Source: Clostridiales bacterium UBA1390 | GTDB taxonomy: Bacteria; Bacillota; Clostridia; Lachnospirales; Bianqueaceae | Assembly (NCBI GenBank): GCA_002305315.1 | Contig: DBQQ01000038.1 | Span: 1 to 64,000 of the forward strand | DNA: 64,000 nucleotides | Direction: 5' to 3' | Part shown: positions 46,970 to 55,839 of the stretch, piece after piece | How the letters are laid out: every line of letters begins with the position of its first letter | Position numbering within the stretch: the first letter of the stretch is position 1 | Program-made: the position numbers and the translations under genes | The notes under the pieces: generated by a model | Seen by the model: the letters and a program-made list of their open reading frames with translations, nothing else | Databases searched by the model: none | Told to the model about the DNA's origin: nothing

Positions 46970-48844
46970 TTGTACCCATTGCTGGATAAGATCCAGGATC
47001 CTAAGGATCTGCGGGCAATGACGACGGAGGAACTGAAACAACTGGCGGAGGAGATTCGGCATTTCCTGATTCAGAATGTGGCCAGAACAGGTGGTCATCT
47101 GAGCGCCAATCTGGGTGTGGTGGAACTGACAATGGCACTGCATCTGGAGTTTTCCTCTCCGCGAGATCAGATGATTTTTGATGTAGGCCATCAGGCGTAT
47201 ACCCATAAGATTCTGACAGGACGAAAGGATCTGTTTGACAAGCTGCGGCAGGAGAATGGTCTCAGCGGTTTTCCGAAGCAGGCGGAAAGTGAGCATGACA
47301 TTTTCAACACAGGACATGCTTCAACCTCCATTTCTGCGGCGTTAGGACTGGCAAAGGCCAGAGACCTGAAGGGCAGCAAGTATCATGTGATTGCGGTGAT
47401 CGGCGATGGAGCGCTCACCGGAGGAATGAGTTATGAGGCGATGAACCAGGCGGGGCGGGATAAGACGCCCCTGATTGTCGTGTTAAATGATAATCAGATG
47501 TCGATTGGCCCCAACGTGGGCGCATTGGCTCGTAGTCTGTCTACGCTCAGAACCCGCAGATCCTATCTGAATATGAAGCGGCACATGCATCAGGTGCTGG
47601 AAAAAACGGAGGGGGATGGCGGCGCCATGACCAACTTCATTCGGCAGGCCAAGAAGCGTGTGAAATATTTTCTGATGTCAGGAGCGTTTTTTGAAGAGCT
47701 TGGATTTACCTATCTCGGTCCTGTGGATGGTCATGACATAGAGGAGCTCCGGCGTGTGCTGCGACAGGCGAAGGCGCTCAAAGAACCGGTTCTCGTGCAT
47801 GTGAAAACCACAAAAGGAAAGGGATATCGTCCCGCGGAAAAGGATGCGGCCACGTTCCATGGTATCGGAAAGTTTGACCCGGATACCGGAGAAGTGGGAA
47901 AGAATCAAGGAGAAAGCTGGGCGCATGCCGTGGGTACTCAATTGCAGTCCTTCGCCAGAGAAGATGATCGGACGGTAGTGATTACAGCGGCCATGCCGCA
48001 GGGAACGGGCGTCCAGGAGTACAGTACACTGTTTCCGAAACGGTTTTTTGATGTGGGAATCGCGGAAGAACACGCGGTGACGTTTGCGGCGGGGCTGGCA
48101 CGCGGCGGTATGAAGCCCTATTTTGTCGTGTATTCCACGTTTTTGCAGCGAGGATACGATCAGGTGCTGCATGATGTGTGTCTGCAGAGACTGCCGGTAA
48201 AATTTCTGGTGGATCATGCCGGAATCGTGGGGGAGGATGGCGAGACGCATCAGGGGATCTATGATATCGCATATTTGGGGCATATTCCAGAGATGACAAT
48301 CATGAGTCCTTCGAATCGTACGGAGCTCTGCCGTATGATGAATTATGCACATCAGTATGAGGCGCCGATCGCGATTCGGTACCCTAAGGGGAATCTGCCA
48401 GAAGAGAGTGAAGATGCGGGACCGCAGATCCGTTTCGGACAAGGCTACCTGGTGCGGGAGGAGAAGGATGCGTTCTGTCTTCTTTTGGCTTTAGGAGTCT
48501 GTCGCAAGATGGCGGAAGAGGCCGCGGAGCAGTTGGTGGAGAAAGGGATTCGTGTGTCGGTGGCGGATGCCCGCTTTGTGGCTCCGTTATCCAGAGAGTG
48601 GCTGTTAGAACTGTCAAGGCAGTACCCCAGGATACTCACCATAGAAGACCATATTCATACAGGCGGATTCGGTATAAAAGTGCGGGATCTTCTGGCAGAA
48701 GAGAGAGCGAAGAGTCAGGTGCGAATCCTGGCACTTCCGGATCGCTTTATAGAGCAGGGCAAGAGAGAAGTGTTGCTGAGCCGTTATGGGATCAGTGTGG
48801 AAGGAATACAGAAAGCAGTGGAGAATTGGAATGCAGAAGCATAA
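46970..48844 (+). CDS. dxs: 1-deoxy-D-xylulose-5-phosphate synthase
   Basis: Dxs makes DXP from pyruvate and glyceraldehyde 3-phosphate using thiamine diphosphate, the first step of the MEP isoprenoid pathway. The TPP motif GDGALTGGMSYEAMNQAG and the transketolase-type pyrimidine domain (VGIAEEHAVTFAAGLARGG) are present. The start is uncertain: TTG 46970 follows AAGGTGA at optimal distance, while GTG 46961 in the same frame has no ribosome binding site. Adjacent ispA supplies the next isoprenoid stage. Confidence 0.96.
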   Translation: MYPLLDKIQDPKDLRAMTTEELKQLAEEIRHFLIQNVARTGGHLSANLGVVELTMALHLEFSSPRDQMIFDVGHQAYTHKILTGRKDLFDKLRQENGLSGFPKQAESEHDIFNTGHASTSISAALGLAKARDLKGSKYHVIAVIGDGALTGGMSYEAMNQAGRDKTPLIVVLNDNQMSIGPNVGALARSLSTLRTRRSYLNMKRHMHQVLEKTEGDGGAMTNFIRQAKKRVKYFLMSGAFFEELGFTYLGPVDGHDIEELRRVLRQAKALKEPVLVHVKTTKGKGYRPAEKDAATFHGIGKFDPDTGEVGKNQGESWAHAVGTQLQSFAREDDRTVVITAAMPQGTGVQEYSTLFPKRFFDVGIAEEHAVTFAAGLARGGMKPYFVVYSTFLQRGYDQVLHDVCLQRLPVKFLVDHAGIVGEDGETHQGIYDIAYLGHIPEMTIMSPSNRTELCRMMNYAHQYEAPIAIRYPKGNLPEESEDAGPQIRFGQGYLVREEKDAFCLLLALGVCRKMAEEAAEQLVEKGIRVSVADARFVAPLSREWLLELSRQYPRILTIEDHIHTGGFGIKVRDLLAEERAKSQVRILALPDRFIEQGKREVLLSRYGISVEGIQKAVENWNAEA

Positions 48845-49640
48845 AGAACGGCTGGATTTGTGTCTGGTAGAAAGAGGATTGGCCGCTTCCCGGGAAAAGG
48901 CGAAGGCAATGATTATGGCAGGCCATGTGTACGTGAATGGGCAGCGAGAGGATAAGGCTGGTACGCTGGTGGAAGAAGAGGCGGAGATTCTGGTACGGGG
49001 GCCGGTTCTTCCCTATGTGAGTCGGGGCGGTTTGAAGCTGGAGAAGGCGATCAAGACCTTCGGTGTTCGGCTGGAGGGATGTATCTGTATGGACGCAGGG
49101 GCTTCTACCGGTGGATTCACAGATTGCATGCTGCAAAACGGAGCCGCGAAGGTGTACGCGATCGACGTAGGTTATGGACAGCTGGCGTGGAAGCTTCGTC
49201 AGGACGAGCGAGTCGTTGTGCTGGAGAAGACGAATGTGCGCTATCTGGATGAGACGAAGGTGCCGGATCTTTGTGATTTTGCCTCAGCAGATCTCTCTTT
49301 TATTTCGCTGACGAAGGTATTGGAGCCGATCGCTGGCCGGATTCGAGAGGGCGGAGAGCTGGTCTGTCTGGTGAAGCCGCAGTTTGAGGCAGGACGAGAG
49401 AAAGTCGGAAAAAAAGGCGTAGTGCGGGAGCCAGAGATTCATGAGGAAGTACTCCTTATGATCACAGACTGGGTGAAGTGCCATGGGTTTACCATACTGG
49501 GATGTACGTATTCGCCGGTACGTGGACCGGAAGGCAATATCGAATATTTATTATATCTAAAGAAAGAAGCGTGTTCCGTCGCAGCGGACTGGAAGAAAGA
49601 GATCGAGAAGGTGGTGAAAGAATCCCATGAATCCCTGTAA
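48831..49640 (+). CDS. tlyA: TlyA-family rRNA (cytidine-2'-O)-methyltransferase
   Basis: An S4 RNA-binding domain (residues 5-65, RLDLCLVERGLAASREKA) plus an FtsJ-like methyltransferase domain with CMDAGASTGGFTDCML. 269 residues. TlyA makes 2'-O-methyl cytidines in 16S and 23S rRNA in some bacteria, and members are also called hemolysin A; the rRNA role is the better supported. ATG 48831 overlaps the end of dxs by 14 bases. Confidence 0.92.
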   Translation: MQKHKERLDLCLVERGLAASREKAKAMIMAGHVYVNGQREDKAGTLVEEEAEILVRGPVLPYVSRGGLKLEKAIKTFGVRLEGCICMDAGASTGGFTDCMLQNGAAKVYAIDVGYGQLAWKLRQDERVVVLEKTNVRYLDETKVPDLCDFASADLSFISLTKVLEPIAGRIREGGELVCLVKPQFEAGREKVGKKGVVREPEIHEEVLLMITDWVKCHGFTILGCTYSPVRGPEGNIEYLLYLKKEACSVAADWKKEIEKVVKESHESL

Positions 49641-50511
49641 GTTTGTCATTTCCACCAATTTCACCAAGGATCCGGAAGGGGTCGAGACCAGGCATATTGC
49701 GTCGTATCTGCAGGAGCGGGGCGCCAGGGTCTGGCTTCTTGTGAAGCCGCAGGATGAGGTGCCGGCGGAGTTAGCGGATATGGAGCGGCTGCAGGAGGCG
49801 CAGGTTTCTCAGATGGATCTGGTTATTGTTCTGGGTGGGGATGGAACGATTCTTTCCAATGCCAGGCGCCTGCATGAATATGATGTACCGCTTCTGGGCA
49901 TTAATCTGGGGCATCTGGGTTTTTTGACGGGCAGTGAGAAAGAGGACTGTGAGTCGGTATTAGATCAGGTTCTCGAAGGGCGATATCGGGAAGAAGAGCG
50001 CGTCATGCTTCGGGGGAGAATCGTGCATACGAATGGCGAAGAACAGTATTTCAGCGGGCTGAACGACGCGGTCATTACCCGAGGCGCCTTCTCGCGGATG
50101 CTCTCGATTTCTGTGAAGATCAATGGTCGGCTCATGGATTATTTTCAGGCCGATGGGATGATTGTGGCGACGCCGACGGGTTCCACGGGATACAATTTGT
50201 CCGCAGGAGGGCCGATTGTAGTTCCCTATGCCAGAGGCATTTTAATTACTCCGATTTGTCCTAGATCCTTGACCATGCGATCGATTGTCGTATCAGAAAC
50301 CGATGAGATCAATTTCGAAGTATTGCCAGAGACTATGGGACAGAAGACGCCGGAGCTGATGCTGACAGTGGATGGACAGCAGGGGTATCCGATTGTACCG
50401 GGGGATCAGGTATTCATCGGGGTGGATCCTGCAGGGGTTCGGTTGATTCATATGGAAAACACCACGTTTTTTGATACACTGCGAAAAAAGATGTTTAAGG
50501 AATCCATGTAA
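49627..50511 (+). CDS. nadK: NAD kinase
   Basis: Phosphorylates NAD to NADP. 294 residues with the motif VLGGDGTILSNARR (GGDGT), the second motif TPTGSTGYNLSAGGPIV, and the acidic C-terminal motif VDGQQGYPIV. It overlaps tlyA by 14 bases. Confidence 0.95.
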   Translation: MNPCKFVISTNFTKDPEGVETRHIASYLQERGARVWLLVKPQDEVPAELADMERLQEAQVSQMDLVIVLGGDGTILSNARRLHEYDVPLLGINLGHLGFLTGSEKEDCESVLDQVLEGRYREEERVMLRGRIVHTNGEEQYFSGLNDAVITRGAFSRMLSISVKINGRLMDYFQADGMIVATPTGSTGYNLSAGGPIVVPYARGILITPICPRSLTMRSIVVSETDEINFEVLPETMGQKTPELMLTVDGQQGYPIVPGDQVFIGVDPAGVRLIHMENTTFFDTLRKKMFKESM

Positions 50512-50548
50512 TTTCAGGGTTCGGCACAGGCGGAAGGAGGAAGACAGG

Positions 50549-51019
50549 ATGAAAGTGGATAGGCAGGCCAAGATCTTGACACTGATCGAAGAATATCCCA
50601 TCGAAACGCAAGAAGAGCTGGCGGAGAAGCTGGTAGAGGCAGGGTTCAAAGTAACGCAGGCAACGGTGTCGCGAGATATCCGAGAGCTGCGGTTGACAAA
50701 AGTAGTGGGAGAAAATGGAAGGCAGCGCTATGCCATCTTGTCTCCTAAGGATCCGGATTATGCGGAGCGATTTGTCAGGGTGCTGCAGGAGGGGTATACC
50801 TCCGCTGAGGCCGCGGGAAATATTCTCGTGGTCAAGACGATTATTGGCATGGCGATGGCAGTTGCAACGGCATTGGATAACCTGGAGTTTTCGGAGATCG
50901 TGGGCTGTGTGGCAGGGGATGATACGATTTTTGTAGCGGTGCGCAGTGAAAAGGAATGTCTCAGGCTGCAGGAAAAGATCAGGAAACTCATTGAAACGGC
51001 GGAGGTGCCCAAATGCTGA
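50549..51019 (+). CDS. argR: arginine repressor ArgR/AhrC
   Basis: Hexameric arginine-sensing regulator. 156 residues: N-terminal winged helix with TQATVSRDIRELRLTKV, and the C-terminal oligomerisation domain with GNILVVKTIIGMAMAVA and GCVAGDDTIFVAV. ATG 50549 follows GGAGGAAGACAGG; upstream in-frame ATG 50471 lies inside nadK. It overlaps recN by seven bases. Confidence 0.95.
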   Translation: MKVDRQAKILTLIEEYPIETQEELAEKLVEAGFKVTQATVSRDIRELRLTKVVGENGRQRYAILSPKDPDYAERFVRVLQEGYTSAEAAGNILVVKTIIGMAMAVATALDNLEFSEIVGCVAGDDTIFVAVRSEKECLRLQEKIRKLIETAEVPKC

Positions 51020-52758
51020 CACATCTGCGGGTCAAGAATATTGCACTCATAGATGATATTTCTTTGGATCTGGACGAAGGGCTGAATATCCTGACAGGAG
51101 AAACCGGTGCGGGGAAAAGTATCATCATGGGTGCGGTGAACCTTGCATTAGGAGCCCGCGTCTCTAAAGACCTGCTGGGAAATCCGGAGAGGCCTGCACA
51201 GGTAGATCTGTTGTTTGATGTGACGGACACTCGTGCAAGGAAGCACCTGGTTCAGATGGGACTCTTGGAAGAAGGCAGTACAGAAGTGCTTCTGTCCAGG
51301 CGTATCACACCGAACGGCCGCGCGGTGAATCGGATCAATGAGGATGTTGCGACGGCTGCTGCGCTGCAAAAGGCGGCGGGAGTGCTGATCGACGTGCATG
51401 GGCAGCACGAACACCAGTCCTTATTGGATGCCAGCCGTCATATCGACTTGCTGGATCGTTTTGATGAGCGGACGCAGCCGCACAAAGAGGCGCTGCGGGG
51501 TTTTCTGGATGCGTACAAAGAGAAGGAACAGGAATATCAGAGATGGAAAGAGCAGTCCCAGGATAAAGAGCGAATTCTGGCGCTGATGGAGTATGAGGCG
51601 CAGGAGATTGACGAGGCGGGGCTCAGAGAGGGCGAGGAAGACGAACTGGGGGAGCGCATACGCCTGCTGCGGTCGGCCCAGCGGATTCAGGAGTCCTGCG
51701 GTAACGCAGTCAGTTTCCTGCGAGGCGGACAGGACGGATATGGCGGTGGTATTGGGGCACTGAACGATGCGCTGGCACAGATGCAGTGGATCGAAGAGCT
51801 GGATCCCAAGACGCTGTCCTCTATCGTGTCTGCATTATCGGATGCGGTGGCCATTGCCGAGGATGCGGCTTCTGAGATTGCGCGTTATGGAGAGGATACA
51901 CAGAGAGATCCACAGGCGCTGGAGGAGGCGCAGGATCGACTGGAGGAGATTCGCAGGCTGAAAGGGAAGTATGGGGATAGTTTGGAGAAGATTCTGTCGT
52001 ACAGGGAATCTCTGACAGAATCCATGGAGAAAATCCAGCATATTCAGGAGACTCTGTCGGCTTGTGAAAGGGAACTGGCGGTGCTGGAGCAGAAGATGAA
52101 GCGGGAGAGTGAGGCGCTGAGCGTGTTGCGGCGGCAGGCTGCACAAGCGGTATCCAGAGAGATCACGGCGATTCTTACGACGCTGCAGTTCCAGGATCCG
52201 GAATTTGCGGTGCAGATCACACCGAGGGATCATATCACGGCAAAGGGACAGGACCAGGTGCAATTCATGATTCGAACGAATGTGGGAGAGAAGCTTAGGC
52301 CGCTTGATAAGATTGCTTCTGGCGGAGAAATCTCCAGAATCATGCTGGCGATCAAGACGGTGCTGGCCCAGCGGGATGAGATCCCCACTCTGATTTTTGA
52401 TGAGATTGATACAGGAATCAGCGGGAGAACGGCACAGAGCGTGGCAGAAAAGCTGGCGCTGATTTCAGAGTTTCATCAGATTATATGTATCACTCATTTG
52501 CCGCAGATCGCGGCAATGGCAGATCATCATCTGCGGATTGAAAAAACGGTGCGAGAAGGCAGAGCTCGTACCGAGGTGGCAGAACTCTCAGAAAGCGAAT
52601 CAACTGAAGAATTGGCTCGCATGCTGGGAGGGACACAGATGACAGAAGCAGTTTTGCAAAATGCATCAGAATTGAAAAAAATGGCGTCGGATTGGAAAGA
52701 GCATAATTCTGATAGAATGAGAGAGAATAGACAAAGGAATCCACATGAAAAGGAGTGA
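51013..52758 (+). CDS. recN: DNA repair protein RecN
   Basis: SMC-like ATPase for double-strand break repair. 581 residues: Walker A in LTGETGAGKSIIMGAV near residue 30, a long coiled-coil centre, and C-terminal signature and Walker B (KIASGGEISRIMLAIK, LIFDEIDTGISGRTAQ). It overlaps argR at its start, the usual clostridial arrangement. Confidence 0.95.
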   Translation: MLTHLRVKNIALIDDISLDLDEGLNILTGETGAGKSIIMGAVNLALGARVSKDLLGNPERPAQVDLLFDVTDTRARKHLVQMGLLEEGSTEVLLSRRITPNGRAVNRINEDVATAAALQKAAGVLIDVHGQHEHQSLLDASRHIDLLDRFDERTQPHKEALRGFLDAYKEKEQEYQRWKEQSQDKERILALMEYEAQEIDEAGLREGEEDELGERIRLLRSAQRIQESCGNAVSFLRGGQDGYGGGIGALNDALAQMQWIEELDPKTLSSIVSALSDAVAIAEDAASEIARYGEDTQRDPQALEEAQDRLEEIRRLKGKYGDSLEKILSYRESLTESMEKIQHIQETLSACERELAVLEQKMKRESEALSVLRRQAAQAVSREITAILTTLQFQDPEFAVQITPRDHITAKGQDQVQFMIRTNVGEKLRPLDKIASGGEISRIMLAIKTVLAQRDEIPTLIFDEIDTGISGRTAQSVAEKLALISEFHQIICITHLPQIAAMADHHLRIEKTVREGRARTEVAELSESESTEELARMLGGTQMTEAVLQNASELKKMASDWKEHNSDRMRENRQRNPHEKE

Positions 52759-52763
52759 TGACT

Positions 52764-54056
52764 TTGTCGAAACGTTCTTTTCGAAAAAAAAAGACGTCGG
52801 ATGATTCGGAGACAAAGGCAAGATGGTGGATGATCCTATTGATCGCCCTGCCCACCATCTTGCTTTTTTTATATGGGTTTCTGAGCTGGAGTATACCGGA
52901 TACGATCCGGCTGATTTCTGGACAGAATACAACCCTGACCTATGCCACATTCTGCAATCTTGAAGTGGAAGAAACAAGAAGTATCCAGGTGACTTCTTCG
53001 GAAGTGTCTCCCAATGACCAGATTCTGTTGACCACTGAGATGGAAGAGGATTATTCGCAGACAGAAGCGGTGGTTTCATTATTTGGTGTGATTCCTTTGA
53101 AAAGGGTATCTGTCGAGATCTGGCCGCAAATGGACTTGGTTCCGATGGGAAAAGCGATTGGCGTCGATATGCGAACCGATGGGGTCCTGGTTTTAGGACT
53201 GGGCGAAGTGACAGATGCAGAAGGAAACCGTGTGACGCCTGCCAGGAATCAGTTGTTTTCCGGAGACCGGATCTACTCCCTGAATGGGGAAAACGTTCGA
53301 GCGAAGGAAGACGTCATTGGAAAGATTGCATCCTCTGGAGGAAAAAGCGTAGAGCTGGGGATTTTGCGAAATGGAAATCGGATGCAGGTGACGGTGGATC
53401 CGGTATTGGGGTCGGATGGAACCTATAAGATTGGGCTGTGGATCCGGGATCGAGCGCAGGGAATTGGAACGCTGACCTATGTGGATCCAGAGACGCGACA
53501 GTTTGGAGCCATTGGACATGGGATGACGGATGTCGATCTGGAGGAATTACTTCCTTTAGGAGAGGGTACAATCTGCCAAGCGCTGATCAATCATGTAGAA
53601 AAGGGGAATGAGGGAGAACCGGGAGAAATCGTAGCCAGCCTCACATCGCAGATCCTGGGAAGTGTCGAACAGAACACAGATTGTGGAATTTTCGGAACCT
53701 ATGCGGGGGCGCTTGACAGCGCCTCGTTACCAGTCGCCTTTCGCGATCAGGTGACGGATGGAGAAGTAAAGATTCTCTGTACCCTGTCCGGTGTGGAACC
53801 CAAATGGTATGATGCGCGGATTCAGCGCGTATCCTCTATCGCCTCGCAGAATATCGGATTTACGGTAGAAATCACGGATCCGGAGCTTTTGGAACTCACA
53901 GGAGGAATCATACAAGGCATGAGTGGAAGTCCGATCATGCAAAATGGATGTCTCATTGGTGCAGTGACTCATGTGCTGGTGCAGGATCCGGGAAAGGGAT
54001 ATGGGATCTATATCGAAGATATGCTGAGCCAGCATCTATCTGACAAAGCGGCATAA
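52764..54056 (+). CDS. spoIVB: SpoIVB signalling serine protease
   Basis: SpoIVB is secreted by the forespore and triggers SigK activation. One N-terminal membrane helix, a PDZ domain (GVLVLGLGEVTDAEGNRV ... VIGKIASSGGKSVELGI) and an S55 protease domain with His in AIGHGMTD and Ser in GMSGSPIM. The start is set at TTG 52764 because AGGAG sits 8 bases before it; GTG 52755 and ATG 52758 in the same frame are too close to that site. recN-spoIVB-spo0A is a conserved clostridial order. Confidence 0.94.
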   Translation: MSKRSFRKKKTSDDSETKARWWMILLIALPTILLFLYGFLSWSIPDTIRLISGQNTTLTYATFCNLEVEETRSIQVTSSEVSPNDQILLTTEMEEDYSQTEAVVSLFGVIPLKRVSVEIWPQMDLVPMGKAIGVDMRTDGVLVLGLGEVTDAEGNRVTPARNQLFSGDRIYSLNGENVRAKEDVIGKIASSGGKSVELGILRNGNRMQVTVDPVLGSDGTYKIGLWIRDRAQGIGTLTYVDPETRQFGAIGHGMTDVDLEELLPLGEGTICQALINHVEKGNEGEPGEIVASLTSQILGSVEQNTDCGIFGTYAGALDSASLPVAFRDQVTDGEVKILCTLSGVEPKWYDARIQRVSSIASQNIGFTVEITDPELLELTGGIIQGMSGSPIMQNGCLIGAVTHVLVQDPGKGYGIYIEDMLSQHLSDKAA

Positions 54057-54060
54057 TGTA

Positions 54061-54101
54061 AAGAACGCTGTCCGGGATACACAAGAAGACAGCGTTCTTC
54101 A
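54061..54101 (+). terminator. terminator after spoIVB
   Basis: A 12-bp perfect stem AAGAACGCTGTC / GACAGCGTTCTT with a 15-nt loop and a weak T-rich end. The rest of 54057-54431 holds a 0A box, AT-rich sequence and the spo0A promoter, with no gene. Confidence 0.75.
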
Positions 54102-54125
54102 CTACATATTGAGGGTGGATAAAAT

Positions 54126-54132
54126 TTCGACA
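54126..54132 (-). promoter_or_regulatory. 0A box upstream of spo0A
   Basis: A perfect Spo0A-binding 0A box, TGTCGAA on the minus strand. A second, weaker match (TGTCGTA) lies at 54274-54280 on the plus strand. Autoregulation of spo0A through such sites is established in sporulating Firmicutes. Confidence 0.6.
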
Positions 54133-54368
54133 CAATCCTTTGTGAATATTCACGTCGTTTTCTGAAAAAAAGAGGAAAATCTACAAAAAACAAAGATGTA
54201 TCACGTCAAAAAAACACTTACAGAAGCAGAAATAATACAGAAAAATCGCATAATGAAGCCATTTGTGAGAATGTGTCGTAACATTTATCAATTTGCATAA
54301 TTGCCAATAAAATCCAGATATGAGAAATTATGGATAATGATGAAATGGAATAATTTGGCAAAACTTGC

Positions 54369-54397
54369 TTGTTTCTCTCTGAAAAATGGTATATACT
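54369..54397 (+). promoter_or_regulatory. candidate SigA promoter of spo0A
   Basis: TTGTTT at 54369-54374, a 17-bp spacer and TATACT at 54392-54397. A SigH promoter is also expected for spo0A, but I could not place one clearly. Confidence 0.5.
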
Positions 54398-54431
54398 GGA
54401 AGTACAAAAATTATCCAAGGAGGTTTGCGAA

Positions 54432-55253
54432 GTGAGCAAATTATCAGTTTTAGTCGCTGACGACAGTCAGGAGTTTCGAGGAATCCTGCGGGAATATATC
54501 GAACGCCAAGACGATATGGAGGTCATCGCTGAAGCATCAAATGGGGAGGAGACATTGGAGAAGATCTATGATTTGGCTCCGGATGTAGTTTTATTGGACA
54601 TGATTATGCCGAGGATAGACGGCTTGGGCGTATTGGAAAGCCTGGCGCAGAACCCGCCCCAACACATGCCTATCACAATCATGATTTCCGCAGTAGGACA
54701 GGATCGAATCGCAGAGCAGGCATTTCGTCTGGGTGTTACTTATTATATGGCGAAGCCATTTGAATTGTCTACTCTGGTGAATCGAATCCGGCAGCTTAAT
54801 GGGATTCTGCCGCAGATATCCGTCCCTACTGACGAAGGAAACGAGCAGCGGATGAATCCATATAGCAGTATGATGAACCGCAGACGCGATGTGCGCCGTC
54901 AGGATGTGGAAACCGAAGTGACAAACATGATTCATGAGATTGGAGTACCTGCGCATATTAAGGGGTATCAGTATCTGCGGGACGCGATCATCATGGCGTT
55001 GGAAGATATGGATATTCTGAATGCGATCACAAAACAACTGTATCCAGCCATTGCCAAGAAGTATGATACTACGCCCAGTCGTGTGGAACGAGCGATTCGT
55101 CACGCAATTGAAGTGGCATGGAGCAGAGGAAAGATGGATACGATCGACAAGCTCTTTGGATATACGATCAACAATGGGAAAGGAAAGCCGACAAATTCTG
55201 AATTTGTGGCTCTGATTGCAGATAAACTTCGCTTGGAATTAAAGGCGGGATAG
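54432..55253 (+). CDS. spo0A: Spo0A, master regulator of sporulation
   Basis: Response regulator that commits the cell to sporulation when phosphorylated. 273 residues: receiver domain with acidic pocket ADDS (D10-D11), phospho-acceptor D56 in [11 protein letters not shown] and the conserved K in YYMAKPFE. The Spo0A C-terminal DNA-binding domain has the recognition helix in [21 protein letters not shown] 54432 is preferred: AAGGAGG lies 8 bases upstream and [11 protein letters not shown] is the family start. Confidence 0.97.
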   Translation: MSKLSVLVADDSQEFRGILREYIERQDDMEVIAEASNGEETLEKIYDLAPDVVLLDMIMPRIDGLGVLESLAQNPPQHMPITIMISAVGQDRIAEQAFRLGVTYYMAKPFELSTLVNRIRQLNGILPQISVPTDEGNEQRMNPYSSMMNRRRDVRRQDVETEVTNMIHEIGVPAHIKGYQYLRDAIIMALEDMDILNAITKQLYPAIAKKYDTTPSRVERAIRHAIEVAWSRGKMDTIDKLFGYTINNGKGKPTNSEFVALIADKLRLELKAG

Positions 55254-55278
55254 AAATCATATTTTCATTAAAAAAAGC

Positions 55279-55307
55279 TTGCATATTTCAGGATGATGGG
55301 GTATAAT
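55279..55307 (+). promoter_or_regulatory. promoter of the 6S-like RNA
   Basis: TTGCAT at 55279-55284, a 17-bp spacer and TATAAT at 55302-55307, predicting transcription from about 55314. Confidence 0.85.
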
Positions 55308-55313
55308 ATAATC

Positions 55314-55512
55314 ACATCCTGGGATGTGCGATAGCTTGTGTATTTGAACCTACACCATGAGATTGGGAGTTTTAATGGTTATCGACAATGTCGGGCCTCA
55401 AGCTAATTCCTGCTTCGGCAGGCGGGGGATGGCAGCGAAGATACTGCGAACACCCACCTAGCGTAATGCTAGGGATCAAATTTCAGGCGTCGGCATTCTG
55501 GGTTGGGGGATG
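55314..55512 (+). ncRNA. ssrS: probable 6S RNA
   Basis: A non-coding transcript of about 200 nt between a strong promoter and a terminator. Its 5' end (CATCCTGGGATGTGC) can pair with the 3' end (GCATTCTGGG ... GGGGATG) in a long closing stem, and the middle contains TATTTGAACCTACACC and GGCCTCAAGCTAATTCCTGC. This layout and these segments match my recollection of clostridial 6S RNA, which binds SigA-RNA polymerase and mimics an open promoter. No coding frame spans it. A covariance-model search would settle it. Confidence 0.72.
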
Positions 55513-55530
55513 CTTGCATCCCCTATTTTA
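55506..55530 (+). terminator. terminator of the 6S-like RNA
   Basis: GGGGATG, short loop CTTG, CATCCCC and then TATTTTA. It overlaps the 3' closing strand of the RNA. Confidence 0.7.
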
Positions 55531-55553
55531 CATAGCCCCTATGGGGCACGTAA

Positions 55554-55626
55554 GGGCTCGTGGCTCAGCTGGGAGAGCGCCGCGTTCGCATCGCGGAGGC
55601 CGAGGGTTCGAATCCCTTCGAGTCCA
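55554..55626 (+). tRNA. tRNA-Ala (anticodon CGC)
   Basis: 73 nt. The acceptor GGGCTCG / CGAGTCC carries the G3-U70 pair that marks tRNA-Ala. The anticodon loop TTCGCAT gives CGC. The T loop TTCGAAT is intact and the discriminator is A. No separate promoter is evident, so it may be read through from the upstream RNA gene. Confidence 0.96.
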
Positions 55627-55640
55627 TGCAGAAAACATCG

Positions 55641-55675
55641 AGGAAACCGCATATTTATACGGTTTCCTTATTTTA
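55641..55675 (+). terminator. terminator after tRNA-Ala
   Basis: AGGAAACCG, 10-nt loop, CGGTTTCCT and a T-rich tail. Confidence 0.85.
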
Positions 55676-55709
55676 TTGCCAAGCAAAATGATTTGCCGAT
55701 AAAAACTAC

Positions 55710-55738
55710 TTGTAAAATGCGAAGAGGAATGGTATGAT
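55710..55738 (+). promoter_or_regulatory. SigA promoter of the metallo-beta-lactamase-fold gene
   Basis: TTGTAA at 55710-55715, a 17-bp spacer and TATGAT at 55733-55738 with an extended TG at 55730-55731. Confidence 0.7.
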
Positions 55739-55839
55739 AAGTCTGCTCAGCTTGTATTTCACAAAGGCTTTACAGCGGCGGCAGACAAATTTTACCGAGC
55801 TCCTTTATAATGAGGTCATATGGAGAAGGGGGCGGTTGC

